NCBI GenBank assembly: GCA_021413925.1
Contig: JAIOPL010000010.1
Location: 1-64,000, forward strand
Length of the DNA stretch: 64,000 bases
Direction: 5' to 3'
DNA from: Verrucomicrobiota bacterium
Lineage (GTDB): Bacteria; Verrucomicrobiota; Verrucomicrobiia; Chthoniobacterales; UBA6821
The notes beneath the pieces are model-generated. The model did no database searches and had not been told where the DNA came from. It saw only the letters and a list, made by a program, of their open reading frames with translations. How positions within the stretch are numbered: the first letter of the stretch is position 1; each line of letters opens with the position of its first letter. Shown here piece by piece: positions 42,322-52,119 of this stretch. A program made the translations under genes and the position numbers.

Positions 42322-42357
42322 CCGGCACACTCCCGGTTTTTACCAAATTATCTGATC

Positions 42358-42921
42358 ATGGCATTAGCCCCGAAAGACCAGTGGTTCGTCGTTCACGTCC
42401 TCTCCGGACAGGAAAAGAAAATCCACGCCAACATCGTCAAGAGGATCGCCACCGAGGAGATCGGCGACCATGTCTTCGAGGTGCTTATTCCCACCGAGCG
42501 GGTGCAGGAGATCAAGCGCGGCAAGAAAACCGAGACCACTCGCAAATTCTTTCCAGGATACCTTATTGTCAACATGCACCTCCTCGATGAGAACAACGAA
42601 CTCATCGACAAGTCCTGGTACTTCATCAAAGACACCACCGGTGTCATTGGATTCGCCGGCACCAAGGACAAGCCTATTCCTATGCGGCAGAAAGAGGTCG
42701 ATGCCATGCTTTCCCAGATGAAAGAGCGCGAGGACACCGTCACCGCCAAGGTCATCTACGAGGTCGGCGATAAGGTCAAGGTCTCCGACGGTCCCTTCCA
42801 GAACCAGCAGGGCATCGTCGAGGAGGTCGACCCCGAGCGCGGCAAGCTCCGCGTCAGTGTCAGCATCTTCGGACGCGACACGCCTGTGGAGCTGGAATAT
42901 TGGCAGGTCGAAAAGGCTTAG
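42358..42921 (+). CDS. nusG: Transcription termination/antitermination factor NusG
   Basis: This 187-residue protein has the NGN domain start WFVVHVLSGQEKKIHANI. FFPGYLIVNMHL is the central strand motif and GVIGFAGTKDKPIPM leads to the KOW domain. VGDKVKVSDGPFQNQQGIVE opens the KOW motif. NusG binds RNA polymerase and couples to Rho or to the ribosome. Its normal followers rplK-rplA are absent here: a terminator comes right after the gene. Confidence 0.97.
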   Translation: MALAPKDQWFVVHVLSGQEKKIHANIVKRIATEEIGDHVFEVLIPTERVQEIKRGKKTETTRKFFPGYLIVNMHLLDENNELIDKSWYFIKDTTGVIGFAGTKDKPIPMRQKEVDAMLSQMKEREDTVTAKVIYEVGDKVKVSDGPFQNQQGIVEEVDPERGKLRVSVSIFGRDTPVELEYWQVEKA

Positions 42922-42985
42922 TCTTTGGATCTTGTGATCGCCGCCCGCCGCAAGCGCACGGCATAACACTTCTTCTTTCACAAAA

Positions 42986-43018
42986 GCCCCGCTACCGGCA
43001 AACGGAGCGGGGCTTTTT
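42986..43018 (+). terminator. Rho-independent terminator after nusG
   Basis: GCCCCGCT pairs with AGCGGGGC across a 12-base loop and is followed by five T. It closes the tuf-secE-nusG transcription unit. Confidence 0.92.
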
Positions 43019-43040
43019 GTTGCACCGGTTTCTCGGTCAG

Positions 43041-43150
43041 GAGCGCAGAAGATGGAAGATGGAAGATTGGAGATGGAGGATTGGAGACTCCCGACCTTCG
43101 GCTCGGTCTTCAGGTTTCATCCCTACATCCTACTTCCCATCTCCCGCCCC
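43041..43150. repeat. Paired purine/pyrimidine repeat arms
   Basis: The left arm (43041-43088) is made of units like GATGGAAGATTGGAGATGGA. The right arm (43112-43150) has ATCCTACTTCCCATCTCCCG. These are partly complementary. No gene lies between the nusG terminator and the small minus-strand gene at 43166. Confidence 0.6.
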
Positions 43151-43165
43151 TCCGGGGCGCCCCCC

Positions 43166-43438
43166 TCACTTCGGGCTTAAGACGTCGGCTAGCATTTTCC
43201 TCGCTAGGACGAGGTCGCTGTAGGGAGTGCGCTTGCGTTGGTACTTCCGCTCGAGGACTTCGATCAACGACTCGACATCAGCCGCCGGCGGCTTGGTCTT
43301 CTTGTTGTCGTAATAGGTCCAGACTTCGGCATCGGACCGCTTGGTCTGGAAGCGGAAGAGACTGGCTTCCTTGATGACACGGAGTTCCCGTTTCACTCCG
43401 TCCTCATCGCGAACTTTCCATTCATGGTTTCCTCTCAT
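43166..43438 (-). CDS. Small conserved protein, unknown function
   Basis: This 90-residue charged protein reads MRGNHEWKVRDEDGVKRELR at the start; residues 20-60 (VIKEASLFRFQTKRSDAEVW) look like beta strands and ADVESLIEVLERKYQRKRTP a helix. It has no membrane segment or signal peptide. I do not recognise the family. Upstream lies the divergent CPBP gene (25 bp between starts), so the two may share a regulatory region. Confidence 0.6.
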   Translation of the reverse strand: MRGNHEWKVRDEDGVKRELRVIKEASLFRFQTKRSDAEVWTYYDNKKTKPPAADVESLIEVLERKYQRKRTPYSDLVLARKMLADVLSPK

Positions 43439-43463
43439 GGTTTGAGCTGTTAGCTTCCTCTGC

Positions 43464-44414
43464 GTGCGCTCTCTCGGGAAGATCTTTCTCTACCTTCTAC
43501 TCGTCCTGATCGGCGGGGCTCTTGCGGCACCCCTGGCCTGGCATCTGATCCAGATGCTCCCGCCCCATCTTCTTGGTGGTCTGATCGGAAAGATACAGGG
43601 TATGCCCTTCCACCGCTATCTCTCACGCAGCCTACAGGTCGCCGCCATCCTTCTGCTTGTGCCACTGCTGCGGTCCCTGCGGATTCGTTCGTTTGCAGAG
43701 CTCGGTCTGCATGGCAGTGGCCGGTCTCTGAAGGATCTGATGGTTGGTTTGTTTTCCGGAGCCTTCTGCATCCTCCTTCTGGAGTCGGCTGCTCTTTATT
43801 CCGGAGCCTTTGTTATCCATCCCGGCTGGAGTGTGGGGTTGATGGGTGCTCTTCCCCGTTTGCTGCTGACCGCCGTTGTGGTCGCTACGTTGGAGGAGTT
43901 TCTTTTCCGGGGCGTGCTTTTGGGATTTTTCCGACAGGTGATGGTTCCGTCGGTGGCCATCATTCTCTCGGCCATGATCTTTGCCGGGGTTCATTTTTTG
44001 AATCTCCCCACGGCGGCATCGGGTGAAGCATCTCCTGACTGGTGGTCCGGACTGTCGGTCCTCGGTTCCCTCGGGAGTTCGTTGCCACCGTTGCCTATTC
44101 TCGGCTGGGCGTTTGCGACCCTCTTTGTGGCGGGGATCATTCTGGCCTGGATGACTGTGCACACGGGTTCTCTCTGGGCGGCGATTGGACTTCATGGAAG
44201 CTGGATCCTCGGGCAACAGGTATTCAACGCGGTCGCCGGCTTCCGAGTGCAGCCTCCGGATGGTCTTTTGCCGCTGTTCGGTCCTCCCCAGTGCCACGGC
44301 ATGGTGCCCGTAGGGCTTATCCCGCTGGGTGCATTGCTGCTTGCGGGCTTTCTGGCAGTGATATTGCTCCGTCACCGCAGGCAACCGCCACTTTATCCCC
44401 TTGGGAACCGGTGA
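43464..44414 (+). CDS. CPBP family intramembrane metalloprotease
   Basis: This 316-residue protein has about eight hydrophobic segments. LEEFLFRG holds Glu144-Glu145 and the Arg; FAGVHF holds His177; LHGSWI near residues 235-240 gives the third motif. This is the CPBP (CAAX protease/Rce1-like, Abi) family; members cut C-terminal prenylated proteins, bacteriocins or regulators in the membrane. The gene has a GTG start. Its 3' end overlaps the comF start by 14 bp, so it is translationally linked to it. The substrate is unknown; prenyl cleavage is not indicated. Confidence 0.85.
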   Translation: MRSLGKIFLYLLLVLIGGALAAPLAWHLIQMLPPHLLGGLIGKIQGMPFHRYLSRSLQVAAILLLVPLLRSLRIRSFAELGLHGSGRSLKDLMVGLFSGAFCILLLESAALYSGAFVIHPGWSVGLMGALPRLLLTAVVVATLEEFLFRGVLLGFFRQVMVPSVAIILSAMIFAGVHFLNLPTAASGEASPDWWSGLSVLGSLGSSLPPLPILGWAFATLFVAGIILAWMTVHTGSLWAAIGLHGSWILGQQVFNAVAGFRVQPPDGLLPLFGPPQCHGMVPVGLIPLGALLLAGFLAVILLRHRRQPPLYPLGNR

Positions 44415-45147
44415 TTATTCATTGCTCCGTCGAGCCGAGGCGTCGGTTCTGAGTCCACTGTTGAGCCTGCTTTATCCGGCTCATTGCGCATCCTGCGGGT
44501 GCAGCATTGCAGATAGGGGCACCCGGGATGAGTTCCTTTGTGGGGAATGCAGGAATGGAATTCTGGCTCCACCGGAACATCTTTGCCCGATGTGCTCCCA
44601 TCCAATGCTCGGTTTGGTGACCTGTCCGAACTGCGATGATCGCAGCTGGCACCTCTCCGCTATCGTGGCTGCTTGCCGCTATGATGGACTAGCGGGAGAG
44701 TTAGTGAAACGTTTCAAGTACGGCCGCGACCGGACACTGGCGCCTCTTCTGGGTGATCTCCTGTTCGGGGCGATGAACGATCCCAGACTGGCAGGCAAAG
44801 AATTCGACATCATCGTCCCGGTACCTCTTCATCGCCTGCGGGAGCGCGAACGCGAGTTCAATCAGTCAGATCTTCTGGCCGCTAGGCTTGTGAAGCATTT
44901 TGGTTGCCCTATGAAAAACCTGCTGAAGCGTACCCGTGCCACGGCCCCTCAGGCCGGTCTCAGTCGTGAGGAAAGAATGGAGAATCTCGAGGGAGCCTTC
45001 GAAGTCAGAAAGCCTCCACGGGCAGGAGTTTCCCTGCTTCTGGTTGACGATGTCACCACGACGGGGGCCACGCTGGATGCCTGTGCCGCCGTCCTGATGG
45101 AGGCCGGAGCCGCAGAAGTCTGCGCGGTGGTGGTGGCGAGAGGCTGA
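44401..45147 (+). CDS. comF: ComF family phosphoribosyltransferase-like protein
   Basis: This 248-residue protein has an N-terminal zinc-ribbon-like region with CASCGCS, CGEC and CPMCSHP/CPNC. A PRT domain follows with IIVPVPLHRLREREREFNQS (phosphate side) and SLLLVDDVTTTGATLDAC, the PRPP-binding motif. ComF proteins are required for DNA uptake in competent bacteria, and the exact role is unclear. The start is TTG within the CPBP gene. The C-terminus ends VVVARG, as in most ComF proteins. No other competence genes are here. Confidence 0.88.
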   Translation: MGTGDYSLLRRAEASVLSPLLSLLYPAHCASCGCSIADRGTRDEFLCGECRNGILAPPEHLCPMCSHPMLGLVTCPNCDDRSWHLSAIVAACRYDGLAGELVKRFKYGRDRTLAPLLGDLLFGAMNDPRLAGKEFDIIVPVPLHRLREREREFNQSDLLAARLVKHFGCPMKNLLKRTRATAPQAGLSREERMENLEGAFEVRKPPRAGVSLLLVDDVTTTGATLDACAAVLMEAGAAEVCAVVVARG

Positions 45148-45257
45148 TCGGCAATGGGGAATAGGATATAGGTGATAGGGAAAAGGGGGATTCACCTGGA
45201 TCTCTTCTTTTGTATTCTCTCCCTATTACCTATCCCCTAGACCCGATCCCCTATCAG
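45148..45257. repeat. Paired purine/pyrimidine repeat arms
   Basis: The left arm reads GGATATAGGTGATAGGGA and the right arm TCCCTATTACCTATCCCC; they are complementary over about 14 of 17 bases around a 26-bp loop. It sits between comF and accD. This is the clearest hairpin of the family. Confidence 0.7.
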
Positions 45258-45297
45258 GCTTCCCATCAACCGCTGATTTGTTGCAGAATTGTTCCCC

Positions 45298-46140
45298 ATG
45301 ACGATGTTCAAAAAGCCGACGCTTAAGTTTTCAGAAAAAAAGCGGCGCGAAATGCCCGAAGGCCTCTGGACGAAGTGCCCTGGATGTTCCGAGATGGTCC
45401 ATCATCTCGCGGTTGAGGAAAATCTGCGTGTCTGTCCCAAATGCGGCCATCACTTCCCCATGGGAGGGCAGGAGCGGATCTCCACACTGGTGGACGAAGG
45501 GACCTTCGTGGAGACGGATGCCACGATGTCCTCGGTGGATCCTCTCGGATTCAGGGGAGTCGCCACCTATGAGGATCGTCTCAAGACCTATCGGGAGAAG
45601 ACCGGACTCGTCGATGCCGTGATCACCGGTTCGGGGGTCATGGGGGGGCATCCCGTCGGGTTGGCTGTGATGGATTTCTCCTTTCTGGCGGCCACCATGG
45701 GCTCCGTAGTCGGCGAGAAGATTACCCGCATCATTGAGGCCTCCACCAAGGCCAAGCAGCCTGTCATCATCGTCTGTGCCTCGGGAGGCGCACGCATGTA
45801 CGAGGGGATGCTCTCCCTCATGCAGATGGCCAAGACCAGCGGCGCCCTGGCCCGCCACAGCGAGGCAGGACTACCCTATATCGCCGTTCTGACTAATCCT
45901 ACAACGGCCGGTGTCATGGCCAGCTTCGCCACGCTCGGTGATATAGCCCTGGCGGAACCGAAGGCCATGATAGGCTTCGCCGGCCCGCGGGTGATCCGTG
46001 AGACAACACACCAGGAATTACCCGAGGGATTTCAGACCGCCGAGTTCCTGCTCGAGCATGGCCTGATCGACGAGATCGTCCCCCGCGCGAAAATGCGCGA
46101 GACTATCATCACGATCATCGCGAACCTGATGGGCAAGTAG
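45298..46140 (+). CDS. accD: Acetyl-CoA carboxylase carboxyltransferase beta subunit
   Basis: The protein has 280 residues from the ATG at 45298; a TTG three codons upstream is also open. The four-cysteine zinc ribbon (Cys27, Cys30, Cys46, Cys49: CPGC...CPKCGHH) is followed by the carboxyltransferase domain, with TGSGVMGGHPVGLAVMDF, IIVCASGGARMYEGMLSL and TTAGVMASFATLGD. With AccA it transfers CO2 from biotin to acetyl-CoA to give malonyl-CoA. AccA is not in the window. folC follows after a repeat-filled spacer; the accD-folC order is common in bacteria. Confidence 0.95.
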   Translation: MTMFKKPTLKFSEKKRREMPEGLWTKCPGCSEMVHHLAVEENLRVCPKCGHHFPMGGQERISTLVDEGTFVETDATMSSVDPLGFRGVATYEDRLKTYREKTGLVDAVITGSGVMGGHPVGLAVMDFSFLAATMGSVVGEKITRIIEASTKAKQPVIIVCASGGARMYEGMLSLMQMAKTSGALARHSEAGLPYIAVLTNPTTAGVMASFATLGDIALAEPKAMIGFAGPRVIRETTHQELPEGFQTAEFLLEHGLIDEIVPRAKMRETIITIIANLMGK

Positions 46141-46154
46141 TGGGAGGAAGAGGG

Positions 46155-46353
46155 ATGAAAGCTGAAGGCTGAGACCTGAAGGTTTCGCCGCCGTCTTCCG
46201 AACGTCTCGCCCTGAGGGGTTGCTTCGCAGGCCAAACGGCAACACCCGCCACTTGGTTTTTGCGGGTGTTACCTATGTCCTGACCCGTTCCCTGTGCCCC
46301 GGCTTGTTTCAGCTTTCATACTTCAGGTTTCAGCTTTCATACTTCAGGTTTCA
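46155..46353. repeat. Spacer with inverted and tandem CTGAA-type repeat
   Basis: 46155-46182 (TGAAAGCTGAAGGCTGAGAC and following) is inverted to 46307-46353, which has two and a third copies of a 21-bp unit TTTCAGCTTTCATACTTCAG(G). The last copy ends two bases before folC. This is a third, different dispersed repeat family. Confidence 0.6.
46241..46270 (+). terminator. Hairpin after accD, possible terminator
   Basis: AACACCCGC pairs with GCGGGTGTT across a 12-base loop. There is a T run inside the loop but none after the stem, so it is not an ideal intrinsic terminator. It is 100 bp after accD. Confidence 0.45.
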
Positions 46354-46355
46354 AC

Positions 46356-47606
46356 ATGTCCCCTGATTCCTCTCTCCTCGATTGGCTGATGGCCACGCAG
46401 TCCCGGGGTGTCCATCCCGGACTCGAGCGGATGGAGCGCCTGCTTGTGGGGCTTGGGAATCCCGAACGAAATCTGCGTTGTCTCCATGTAGCGGGCACGA
46501 ACGGGAAGGGCTCCGTCTGCGCCATTGCCGAATCGATACTCCGGAGTATGGGGATCCGGACCGGCCTCTATACCTCACCCCATCTGGTGGAGTTCTCTGA
46601 GCGGATCCGGATCAACGGGGATAATATTGCTGATGCCAAGATCGATGAAGGGATTGCGAGGATACGAGAGATCACAAAGGCGTGGAGAGAGGAGGAGCAA
46701 CCTACGTTTTTCGAGTTGGTGACGGCCCTCGCCTTCGATCTCTTGGATCGTGAGGGCTGCGAGGTTGTGGTTTTAGAAACTGGACTCGGTGGTCGCCTCG
46801 ATGCCACCAACACGGCCGCCAAGCTTGCTTGCGCTATCACGCCGATCGCGCTCGATCACTCGGAGTGGCTGGGAGAGACATTGGGTGAGATTGCAAGCGA
46901 GAAGGCCGGGATCCTCCGGGAAGGCATTCCCGTTGTCATAGCCCCTCAGGATCCCGAGGTCTCGAAGGTCCTTGCCAGGGCGGCTCAGGCGATCGGTGTC
47001 CCCTGCGAGTGGGTCACAGCGCCGATTCCCGCAGACATTCTGCTTGGTCTTGCTGGATCTCATCAGCGCTGGAATGCCTCGGTGGCTCTCTCGTTGATTC
47101 GCGCCGCCGGATTCGAGCCCTCCCCCGATGCCCTTGCGAGGGGGCTCTGTGAGGTTTGTTGGCCCGGCCGTTTCCAGCAACTTGTCCTTTCCGGAGCTAA
47201 ACTGATCCTGGATGGAGCCCACAATCATCATGCGGTCCGCCAGCTCGTGGTTACATGGAGGGAGAAATATGGAGAGCGCCCTTGCAGGCTTATCTTTGGG
47301 GCGCTTGCGGACAAGGATCCCGCGGCGATGCTCTCCGAATTGATGCCTCTGGCTTCGGAGGTTTTTCTCGTGCCTGTGCCCTCTCCTCGATCGGCTGATC
47401 CCTGGAAAATAGCTTCGAGGGAGTACTTTAGCGGTTGTTCACAACCCATTCCCAAGGTCTTTGGGTCGCTTCGGGAGGCCTTGGAGGGACTCAGGCACCA
47501 TCATTCTGACTCGGAAGCCCCTGTCCTACTGACTGGATCGCTCTTCTTGGTCGGAGAGGCCCTTTCCTTGGTTTCCGGGGGAGAGGTCAAGCCGCGCAGC
47601 CAATAA
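46356..47606 (+). CDS. folC: Bifunctional folylpolyglutamate/dihydrofolate synthase
   Basis: This 416-residue protein has the Mur-ligase-like architecture. HVAGTNGKGSVCAIAESIL (from 44) is the P loop, and LYTSPHLVEFSERIRING is the folate and Omega-loop region. LETGLGGRLDATNT is the Mg/Glu motif, and LDHSEWLGETLGEIASEKAG the helix with conserved His and Lys. FQQLVLSGAKLILDGAHNHH starts the C-terminal domain. The enzyme adds glutamate to folates and may also join dihydropteroate with glutamate. The ATG is 215 bp after accD behind repeats. Confidence 0.95.
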   Translation: MSPDSSLLDWLMATQSRGVHPGLERMERLLVGLGNPERNLRCLHVAGTNGKGSVCAIAESILRSMGIRTGLYTSPHLVEFSERIRINGDNIADAKIDEGIARIREITKAWREEEQPTFFELVTALAFDLLDREGCEVVVLETGLGGRLDATNTAAKLACAITPIALDHSEWLGETLGEIASEKAGILREGIPVVIAPQDPEVSKVLARAAQAIGVPCEWVTAPIPADILLGLAGSHQRWNASVALSLIRAAGFEPSPDALARGLCEVCWPGRFQQLVLSGAKLILDGAHNHHAVRQLVVTWREKYGERPCRLIFGALADKDPAAMLSELMPLASEVFLVPVPSPRSADPWKIASREYFSGCSQPIPKVFGSLREALEGLRHHHSDSEAPVLLTGSLFLVGEALSLVSGGEVKPRSQ

Positions 47607-47833
47607 GGAAGAGCCCCCTGAAACTGCCCGAGCGGGGCAATCTTTTTCCAAGTTATAGTTATTCACAAAGCGCTCTTGTGCTTGCTGAGATGATTCTGGG
47701 ATAGGAAAATCATGGTTCGCCCCTGTTTTTCACCAACTCAAAAGAGAAAAAAGAAAAAGAAAAACTTTTCTGCAATTCTCGTTGACCCAATGTCGCTACA
47801 TAATCTACAAATTGCGGTCATCTAGTCCGCGAG

Positions 47834-47849
47834 ACACAACATATAGTGT
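47834..47849 (+). promoter_or_regulatory. NrdR box upstream of nrdA
   Basis: The 16-mer ACACAACATATAGTGT matches the NrdR operator consensus acaCwAtATaTwGtgt at 15 of 16 positions, with perfect outer ACAC/GTGT arms. It lies 4 bp before the first nrdA ATG, where it would overlap the promoter or early leader. A TATAAT at 47849-47854 just after it and a TTGACC at 47782-47787 are promoter candidates. A second box at the usual 31-32-bp spacing was not found, although 47798-47813 matches weakly. Confidence 0.8.
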
Positions 47850-47852
47850 ATA

Positions 47853-50738
47853 ATGGACCTTTTCCCAAAAACCCCCAAGCCTCTCACTAAATCTATGGAA
47901 CCACTCTCCGGACAACTCTCCCTGAGCGGAGTCGACCCCCTGCATGGTCGCGAATTCATCGTCCGCAAGCGCGATGGCCGCAGCGAACCCTTCAACGAGG
48001 AGCGGATCCGACTTGCCGTGGAGAGCGCCTTCAAGGCCGACCGCGATATTCCCAGCGACTATTCCCTTTCCCCGGAGGATCAAGCTGCCGCTCTTTCGGT
48101 GACGGTAGCCGTCGTACAGCGCCTCCTCAGCCGTGCAGCCCGTGGTGAGGAACTCGAGATAGAGCGTGTCCAGGATGCCGTGGAGGAGGCCCTCATGGTG
48201 CAGGGACACGTCCAGGTGGCCCGCCGCTACATCATTTACCGTGAGGATCGCCGCAAGGCCCGCGCCCTGCGCGGCGACCGCGATGTCTCGGGCCATGTCC
48301 AGGCCGAGCTTCATGTCACCCTTCGTGACGGCAGCAAGGAGATCCTGGAGCCTCAGCGCATCCGCCGCACCCTGATCCGCGCCTGCCGTGGGTTTGAGGA
48401 CCGCTGCGAGGCCCGCGAGATGTCCGACGAGACGATGAGGAGCCTCTACGACGGCGTCCGCATCGACGAGATCGAGAAGGCGATGATCTTCGCCTCGAAG
48501 TCCCGCATCGAGCAGGATCCGGCCTACGGCTACGTAACGGCCCGTCTCCTTCTGGATGTGATCTACGGCGAGACCCTTCCCGGCTACGAGCACTACCATG
48601 ATGTCACAGTCGCCCATACATCCCGCTTCCAGGCCTACCTCGAGGAGGGTATTGCCGCAGGACGCCTCACTCCGGGGCTACTGGAGTTTGATCTTGTTAA
48701 GATCGCAGCAGCCCTCAAGCCCGAGCGCGATCTCCTCTTCAACTACATGGGACTGCAGACCATTTATGATCGATACCTGATTCACATCGGCGGCCACCGC
48801 CTCGAGTCACCCCAGTTCTTCTGGATGCGCGTCTGCCTCGGTCTTGCCATGAATGAGGGTGAGCAGAAGAACGAGCGGGCCATCGAGTTCTACGAACTCC
48901 TCTCTAGCTTCCTCTTTACCTCCTCCACGCCGACCCTCTTTAACAGCGGCACCCTGCACCCCCAGCTCAGTTCCTGCTATCTGACGACGGTGATGGATGA
49001 TCTCGACCATATCTTCAAGTGCGTCAGCGACGACGCGAAGCTCTCGAAGTGGGCCGGCGGACTTGGCAATGACTGGACCAATGTCCGCGCCACTGGCTCC
49101 CTCATCAAGGGTACCAACGGTGAGAGCCAGGGTGTCATTCCCTTCCTCAAGGTCGCCAATGATACCGCCGTCGCCGTGAACCAAGGCGGCAAGCGCAAGG
49201 GGGCGATGTGCGCTTACCTGGAGACCTGGCACCTCGACATCGAGGACTTCCTCGAGCTTCGCAAGAACGTGGGCGACGAGCGCCGCCGCACCCACGACAT
49301 GAACACCGCCAACTGGATTCCCGACCTCTTTATGAAGAGGGTCAAGGAGAATGGTCAGTGGACCCTCTTCAGCCCGAGCGATGTTTCTGACCTGCACGAT
49401 CTCTACGGCCGCGCCTTCGAGGAGCGGTACTGCGAGTATGAGGCCATGGCCGACCGCGGCGAGATCCCACTCTTCAAGCGGATCGAGGCCTCCTCCATCT
49501 GGCGCAAGATCCTGTCGATGGTCTTCGAGACAGGCCATCCCTGGATCACCTTTAAGGATCCCTCCAACATCCGCTCCCCGCAAGATCATCAGGGAGTCGT
49601 CCATAGCTCCAACCTCTGCACCGAGATCTTACTGAATACTTCCGCCGAGGAGACGGCCGTCTGCAACCTCGGTTCCATCGGCCTTCCCCTCCATGTCAAC
49701 GAGCGCGGACTCGATCTGGTTCTCCTGGAGAAGACCATCCGCACGGCCATGCGGATGCTCGATAACGTCATCGACATCAACTACTATCCAACACCGGAAG
49801 CCAGGACCGCAAACCTCCGTCACCGCCCCGTCGGTCTCGGACTCATGGGATTCCAGGATGCCCTGTACAAGCTGAAGATAAGCTACGCCAGCAAAGAGGC
49901 CGTCGCCTTTGCCGACTCCAGCATGGAGGCGATTTCTTACTTTGCCATTCTGGCCTCCACGGAGCTTGCCTCCGAGCGCGGGGCCTACGAGAGCTACAAG
50001 GGATCAAAGTGGGATCGCGGCCTGCTGCCGATCGACACGATAGATCTTCTCGAGCAGGAGAGGGGGATGCCCGTGAGCATGGATCGCTCCTCCAGCCTCG
50101 ATTGGAGCGTCATCCGCACCGCCGTCCAGAAGCACGGCATGCGCAACAGCAACACCATGGCAATCGCCCCGACCGCCACGATCTCCAACATCACGGGTGT
50201 CTCCCAGTCGATCGAACCGACCTTCAAGAACCTCTTCGCCAAGGAAAACCTGAGCGGTGGATTCACCGTCATCAACAGCTACCTCGTCGAGGATCTCAAG
50301 GCACTCGGCATCTGGGATCGCAAGATGCTCGAGGAACTCAAGTACAAGGATGGTTCCATCCTCGGCATCGACCGCATCCCGGAGAAGATCCGCGAGATCT
50401 ACCGTACCGCCTTCGAGGTCGAGCCAAATTGGTATATTGAGTGCGCTAGCCGCCGCCAGAAGTGGATCGATATGGGTCAGTCCCTGAACCTCTATATCGC
50501 CGCCCCGAGCGGCAAGAGACTCAATGACATGTATCTCCATGCCTGGGAGACAGGTCTCAAGACCACCTACTATTTACGTGCCACGGCCGCTTCCACGGTC
50601 GAGCAGAGCACCAGTCAGGCCCGTCCGAACTGGGTTAATCAGCCCCAGGCCAAGGAGAAGGAATTCACCGCCGAAGAGGCCGCAGCTTGCAGCATCGAGG
50701 CGATGCGCAACGGAGGCGAGTGCGAAGCCTGCCAATAA
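47853..50738 (+). CDS. nrdA: Ribonucleotide reductase class I, alpha subunit
   Basis: This 961-residue protein (or 947 from an in-frame ATG at 47895, favoured if the TATAAT is the promoter) has an N-terminal ATP-cone ([20 protein letters not shown]). A second cone-like region ([20 protein letters not shown]) follows, giving two allosteric domains. The catalytic core has [43 protein letters not shown] with its Cys and Glu, and [20 protein letters not shown]. The C-terminal NGGECEACQ has the redox cysteine pair Cys957/Cys960. It reduces ribonucleoside diphosphates with the NrdB radical. nrdB follows after 129 bp. Confidence 0.96.
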   Translation: MDLFPKTPKPLTKSMEPLSGQLSLSGVDPLHGREFIVRKRDGRSEPFNEERIRLAVESAFKADRDIPSDYSLSPEDQAAALSVTVAVVQRLLSRAARGEELEIERVQDAVEEALMVQGHVQVARRYIIYREDRRKARALRGDRDVSGHVQAELHVTLRDGSKEILEPQRIRRTLIRACRGFEDRCEAREMSDETMRSLYDGVRIDEIEKAMIFASKSRIEQDPAYGYVTARLLLDVIYGETLPGYEHYHDVTVAHTSRFQAYLEEGIAAGRLTPGLLEFDLVKIAAALKPERDLLFNYMGLQTIYDRYLIHIGGHRLESPQFFWMRVCLGLAMNEGEQKNERAIEFYELLSSFLFTSSTPTLFNSGTLHPQLSSCYLTTVMDDLDHIFKCVSDDAKLSKWAGGLGNDWTNVRATGSLIKGTNGESQGVIPFLKVANDTAVAVNQGGKRKGAMCAYLETWHLDIEDFLELRKNVGDERRRTHDMNTANWIPDLFMKRVKENGQWTLFSPSDVSDLHDLYGRAFEERYCEYEAMADRGEIPLFKRIEASSIWRKILSMVFETGHPWITFKDPSNIRSPQDHQGVVHSSNLCTEILLNTSAEETAVCNLGSIGLPLHVNERGLDLVLLEKTIRTAMRMLDNVIDINYYPTPEARTANLRHRPVGLGLMGFQDALYKLKISYASKEAVAFADSSMEAISYFAILASTELASERGAYESYKGSKWDRGLLPIDTIDLLEQERGMPVSMDRSSSLDWSVIRTAVQKHGMRNSNTMAIAPTATISNITGVSQSIEPTFKNLFAKENLSGGFTVINSYLVEDLKALGIWDRKMLEELKYKDGSILGIDRIPEKIREIYRTAFEVEPNWYIECASRRQKWIDMGQSLNLYIAAPSGKRLNDMYLHAWETGLKTTYYLRATAASTVEQSTSQARPNWVNQPQAKEKEFTAEEAAACSIEAMRNGGECEACQ

Positions 50739-50867
50739 GCGGAAGCCTGAAGTCGATAACTTTAAGATTCCCCACCCCACCCTGTCGTAACCAAGCCAAC
50801 AACACACCAACGCTGGGAAAAACGACAATCCGCACGTAACTTAACCAAACCCCACGAATACACCGCC

Positions 50868-51929
50868 ATGTCCTGCTGCTCCTCCACTACGCAACCCGCC
50901 ACCTTCCACGACCTCACCAAGCGGATCGACTCTGATCAGAAACGCCTGGTCAACTGCAAGCAGGTCGATGTGAACCAGCTCATGCCCCTCAAGTACACCT
51001 GGGCCTGGGACTACTACACCAAGGGCTGTGCCAATCACTGGATGCCGAATGAGGTTCCGATGCAGCGTGATATCGAGCTCTGGAAGTCCAACAAGCTCAC
51101 CGCTGACGAGCGCCAGGTCATCATGCGGAATCTCGGCTTCTTCAGCACCGCGGAGAGCCTCGTCGGGAACAATATTGTGCTCGCAATCTTCAAGCACGTC
51201 ACCAATCCCGAAGCCCGTCAGTACATGCTTCGTCAGGGCTTCGAAGAGGCAATCCACACACACACCTTCCAGTACATCGTCGAGAGCCTATCGCTGGACC
51301 AGCGCGAGGTCTTCAACATGTACCACGAGGTGAATTCCATCAATGAGAAGGATGCCTTCGAGATGAGCCTCACCGCCTCCATCATGGAGGATGGGTTCTC
51401 CACCGAGACCACTGAGGGACTCCAGACCTTCCTCAAGAACCTGGTCGGCTTCTACGTCATCATGGAGGGGATCTTCTTCTACAGCGGCTTCGTGATGCTC
51501 CTCTCCTTCAAGCGCCAGAACAAGATGGTCGGCATCGGCCAGCAGTTCGAGTACATCATGAGGGACGAGTCGATCCATCTGAATTTTGGCATCGACCTCA
51601 TCAACGGCATCCGCGAGGAGAATCCCGAGGCCTGGACCCCAGAGCTCGAAGCCGAAGTGCGCGCCATGATTCTGAAGGCCGTCGAGCTCGAGATTGCTTA
51701 CGCCCAGGATTGCATGCCCCGTGGCATCCTAGGACTGAATGCCGGCCTCTTCCGCGAGTACGTCCAGTACATCGCCGACCGCCGCTTTGATCGCCTCAAC
51801 ATGCCCCAGGAGTTCGGAAGCGCCAATCCCTTCCCCTGGATGAGCGAAGTGGCCGACCTCTCTAAGGAAGCCAACTTCTTCGAAACCAAGGTCACCGCTT
51901 ACCAGAACGCCAGCCAGCTCGAGTGGTAA
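50868..51929 (+). CDS. nrdB: Ribonucleotide reductase beta subunit, class Ic type
   Basis: This 353-residue ferritin-like protein has the six metal ligands at the spacing of E. coli NrdB: Glu96, Glu127, His130, Glu200, Glu234 and His237. The first ligand is Glu (AESLVGNN) where class Ia has Asp84. The radical Tyr122 is replaced by Phe134 ([12 protein letters not shown]). Glu plus Phe is the class Ic pattern, known from Chlamydia trachomatis, where a Mn/Fe cluster stores the oxidising equivalent. The C-terminus binds NrdA. It is probably transcribed with nrdA from the NrdR-controlled promoter. The metal content is inference from residues. Confidence 0.93.
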   Translation: MSCCSSTTQPATFHDLTKRIDSDQKRLVNCKQVDVNQLMPLKYTWAWDYYTKGCANHWMPNEVPMQRDIELWKSNKLTADERQVIMRNLGFFSTAESLVGNNIVLAIFKHVTNPEARQYMLRQGFEEAIHTHTFQYIVESLSLDQREVFNMYHEVNSINEKDAFEMSLTASIMEDGFSTETTEGLQTFLKNLVGFYVIMEGIFFYSGFVMLLSFKRQNKMVGIGQQFEYIMRDESIHLNFGIDLINGIREENPEAWTPELEAEVRAMILKAVELEIAYAQDCMPRGILGLNAGLFREYVQYIADRRFDRLNMPQEFGSANPFPWMSEVADLSKEANFFETKVTAYQNASQLEW

Positions 51930-52002
51930 GTCGTCACTAAACGAATCAAGGATTTCCTCCCCGAGACCCCGTGGTTTTTCCATGGGGAAATCCACCCAGA
52001 GG

Positions 52003-52030
52003 CAGCCCGCGACTGAAAAGTCGTGGGCTG
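52003..52030 (+). terminator. GAAA-loop hairpin after nrdB
   Basis: CAGCCCGCGACT pairs with AGTCGTGGGCTG, 12 bp with one GU wobble, around a GAAA tetraloop. Another small hairpin CCCCGTGG/CCATGGGG lies just before at 51967-51986. Only TTCT follows, so termination is likely but not by the ideal form. Confidence 0.65.
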
Positions 52031-52119
52031 TTCTGCGTCTAGGGTGCTTCCTTGTCGCCAACCGCTAAAACCTCTTAGTTATCCCAAAGATCCCCATAGC
52101 TTCTATCCCCTTCATCCCT

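Noticed and set aside
46307-46353. Tandem 21-bp units considered as a CRISPR-like array
   Set aside because: The copies are directly adjacent, with no spacers between them.
47659-47667. DnaA box TTATTCACA upstream of nrdA
   Set aside because: One match to a short degenerate motif is expected by chance about twice per window of this size.
48807-49604. Minus-strand frames over nrdA and similar frames over ubiD, der, folC and the helicase
   Set aside because: They lie opposite well-defined genes and have Leu/Val/Gly/Asp-rich composition typical of antisense shadows.
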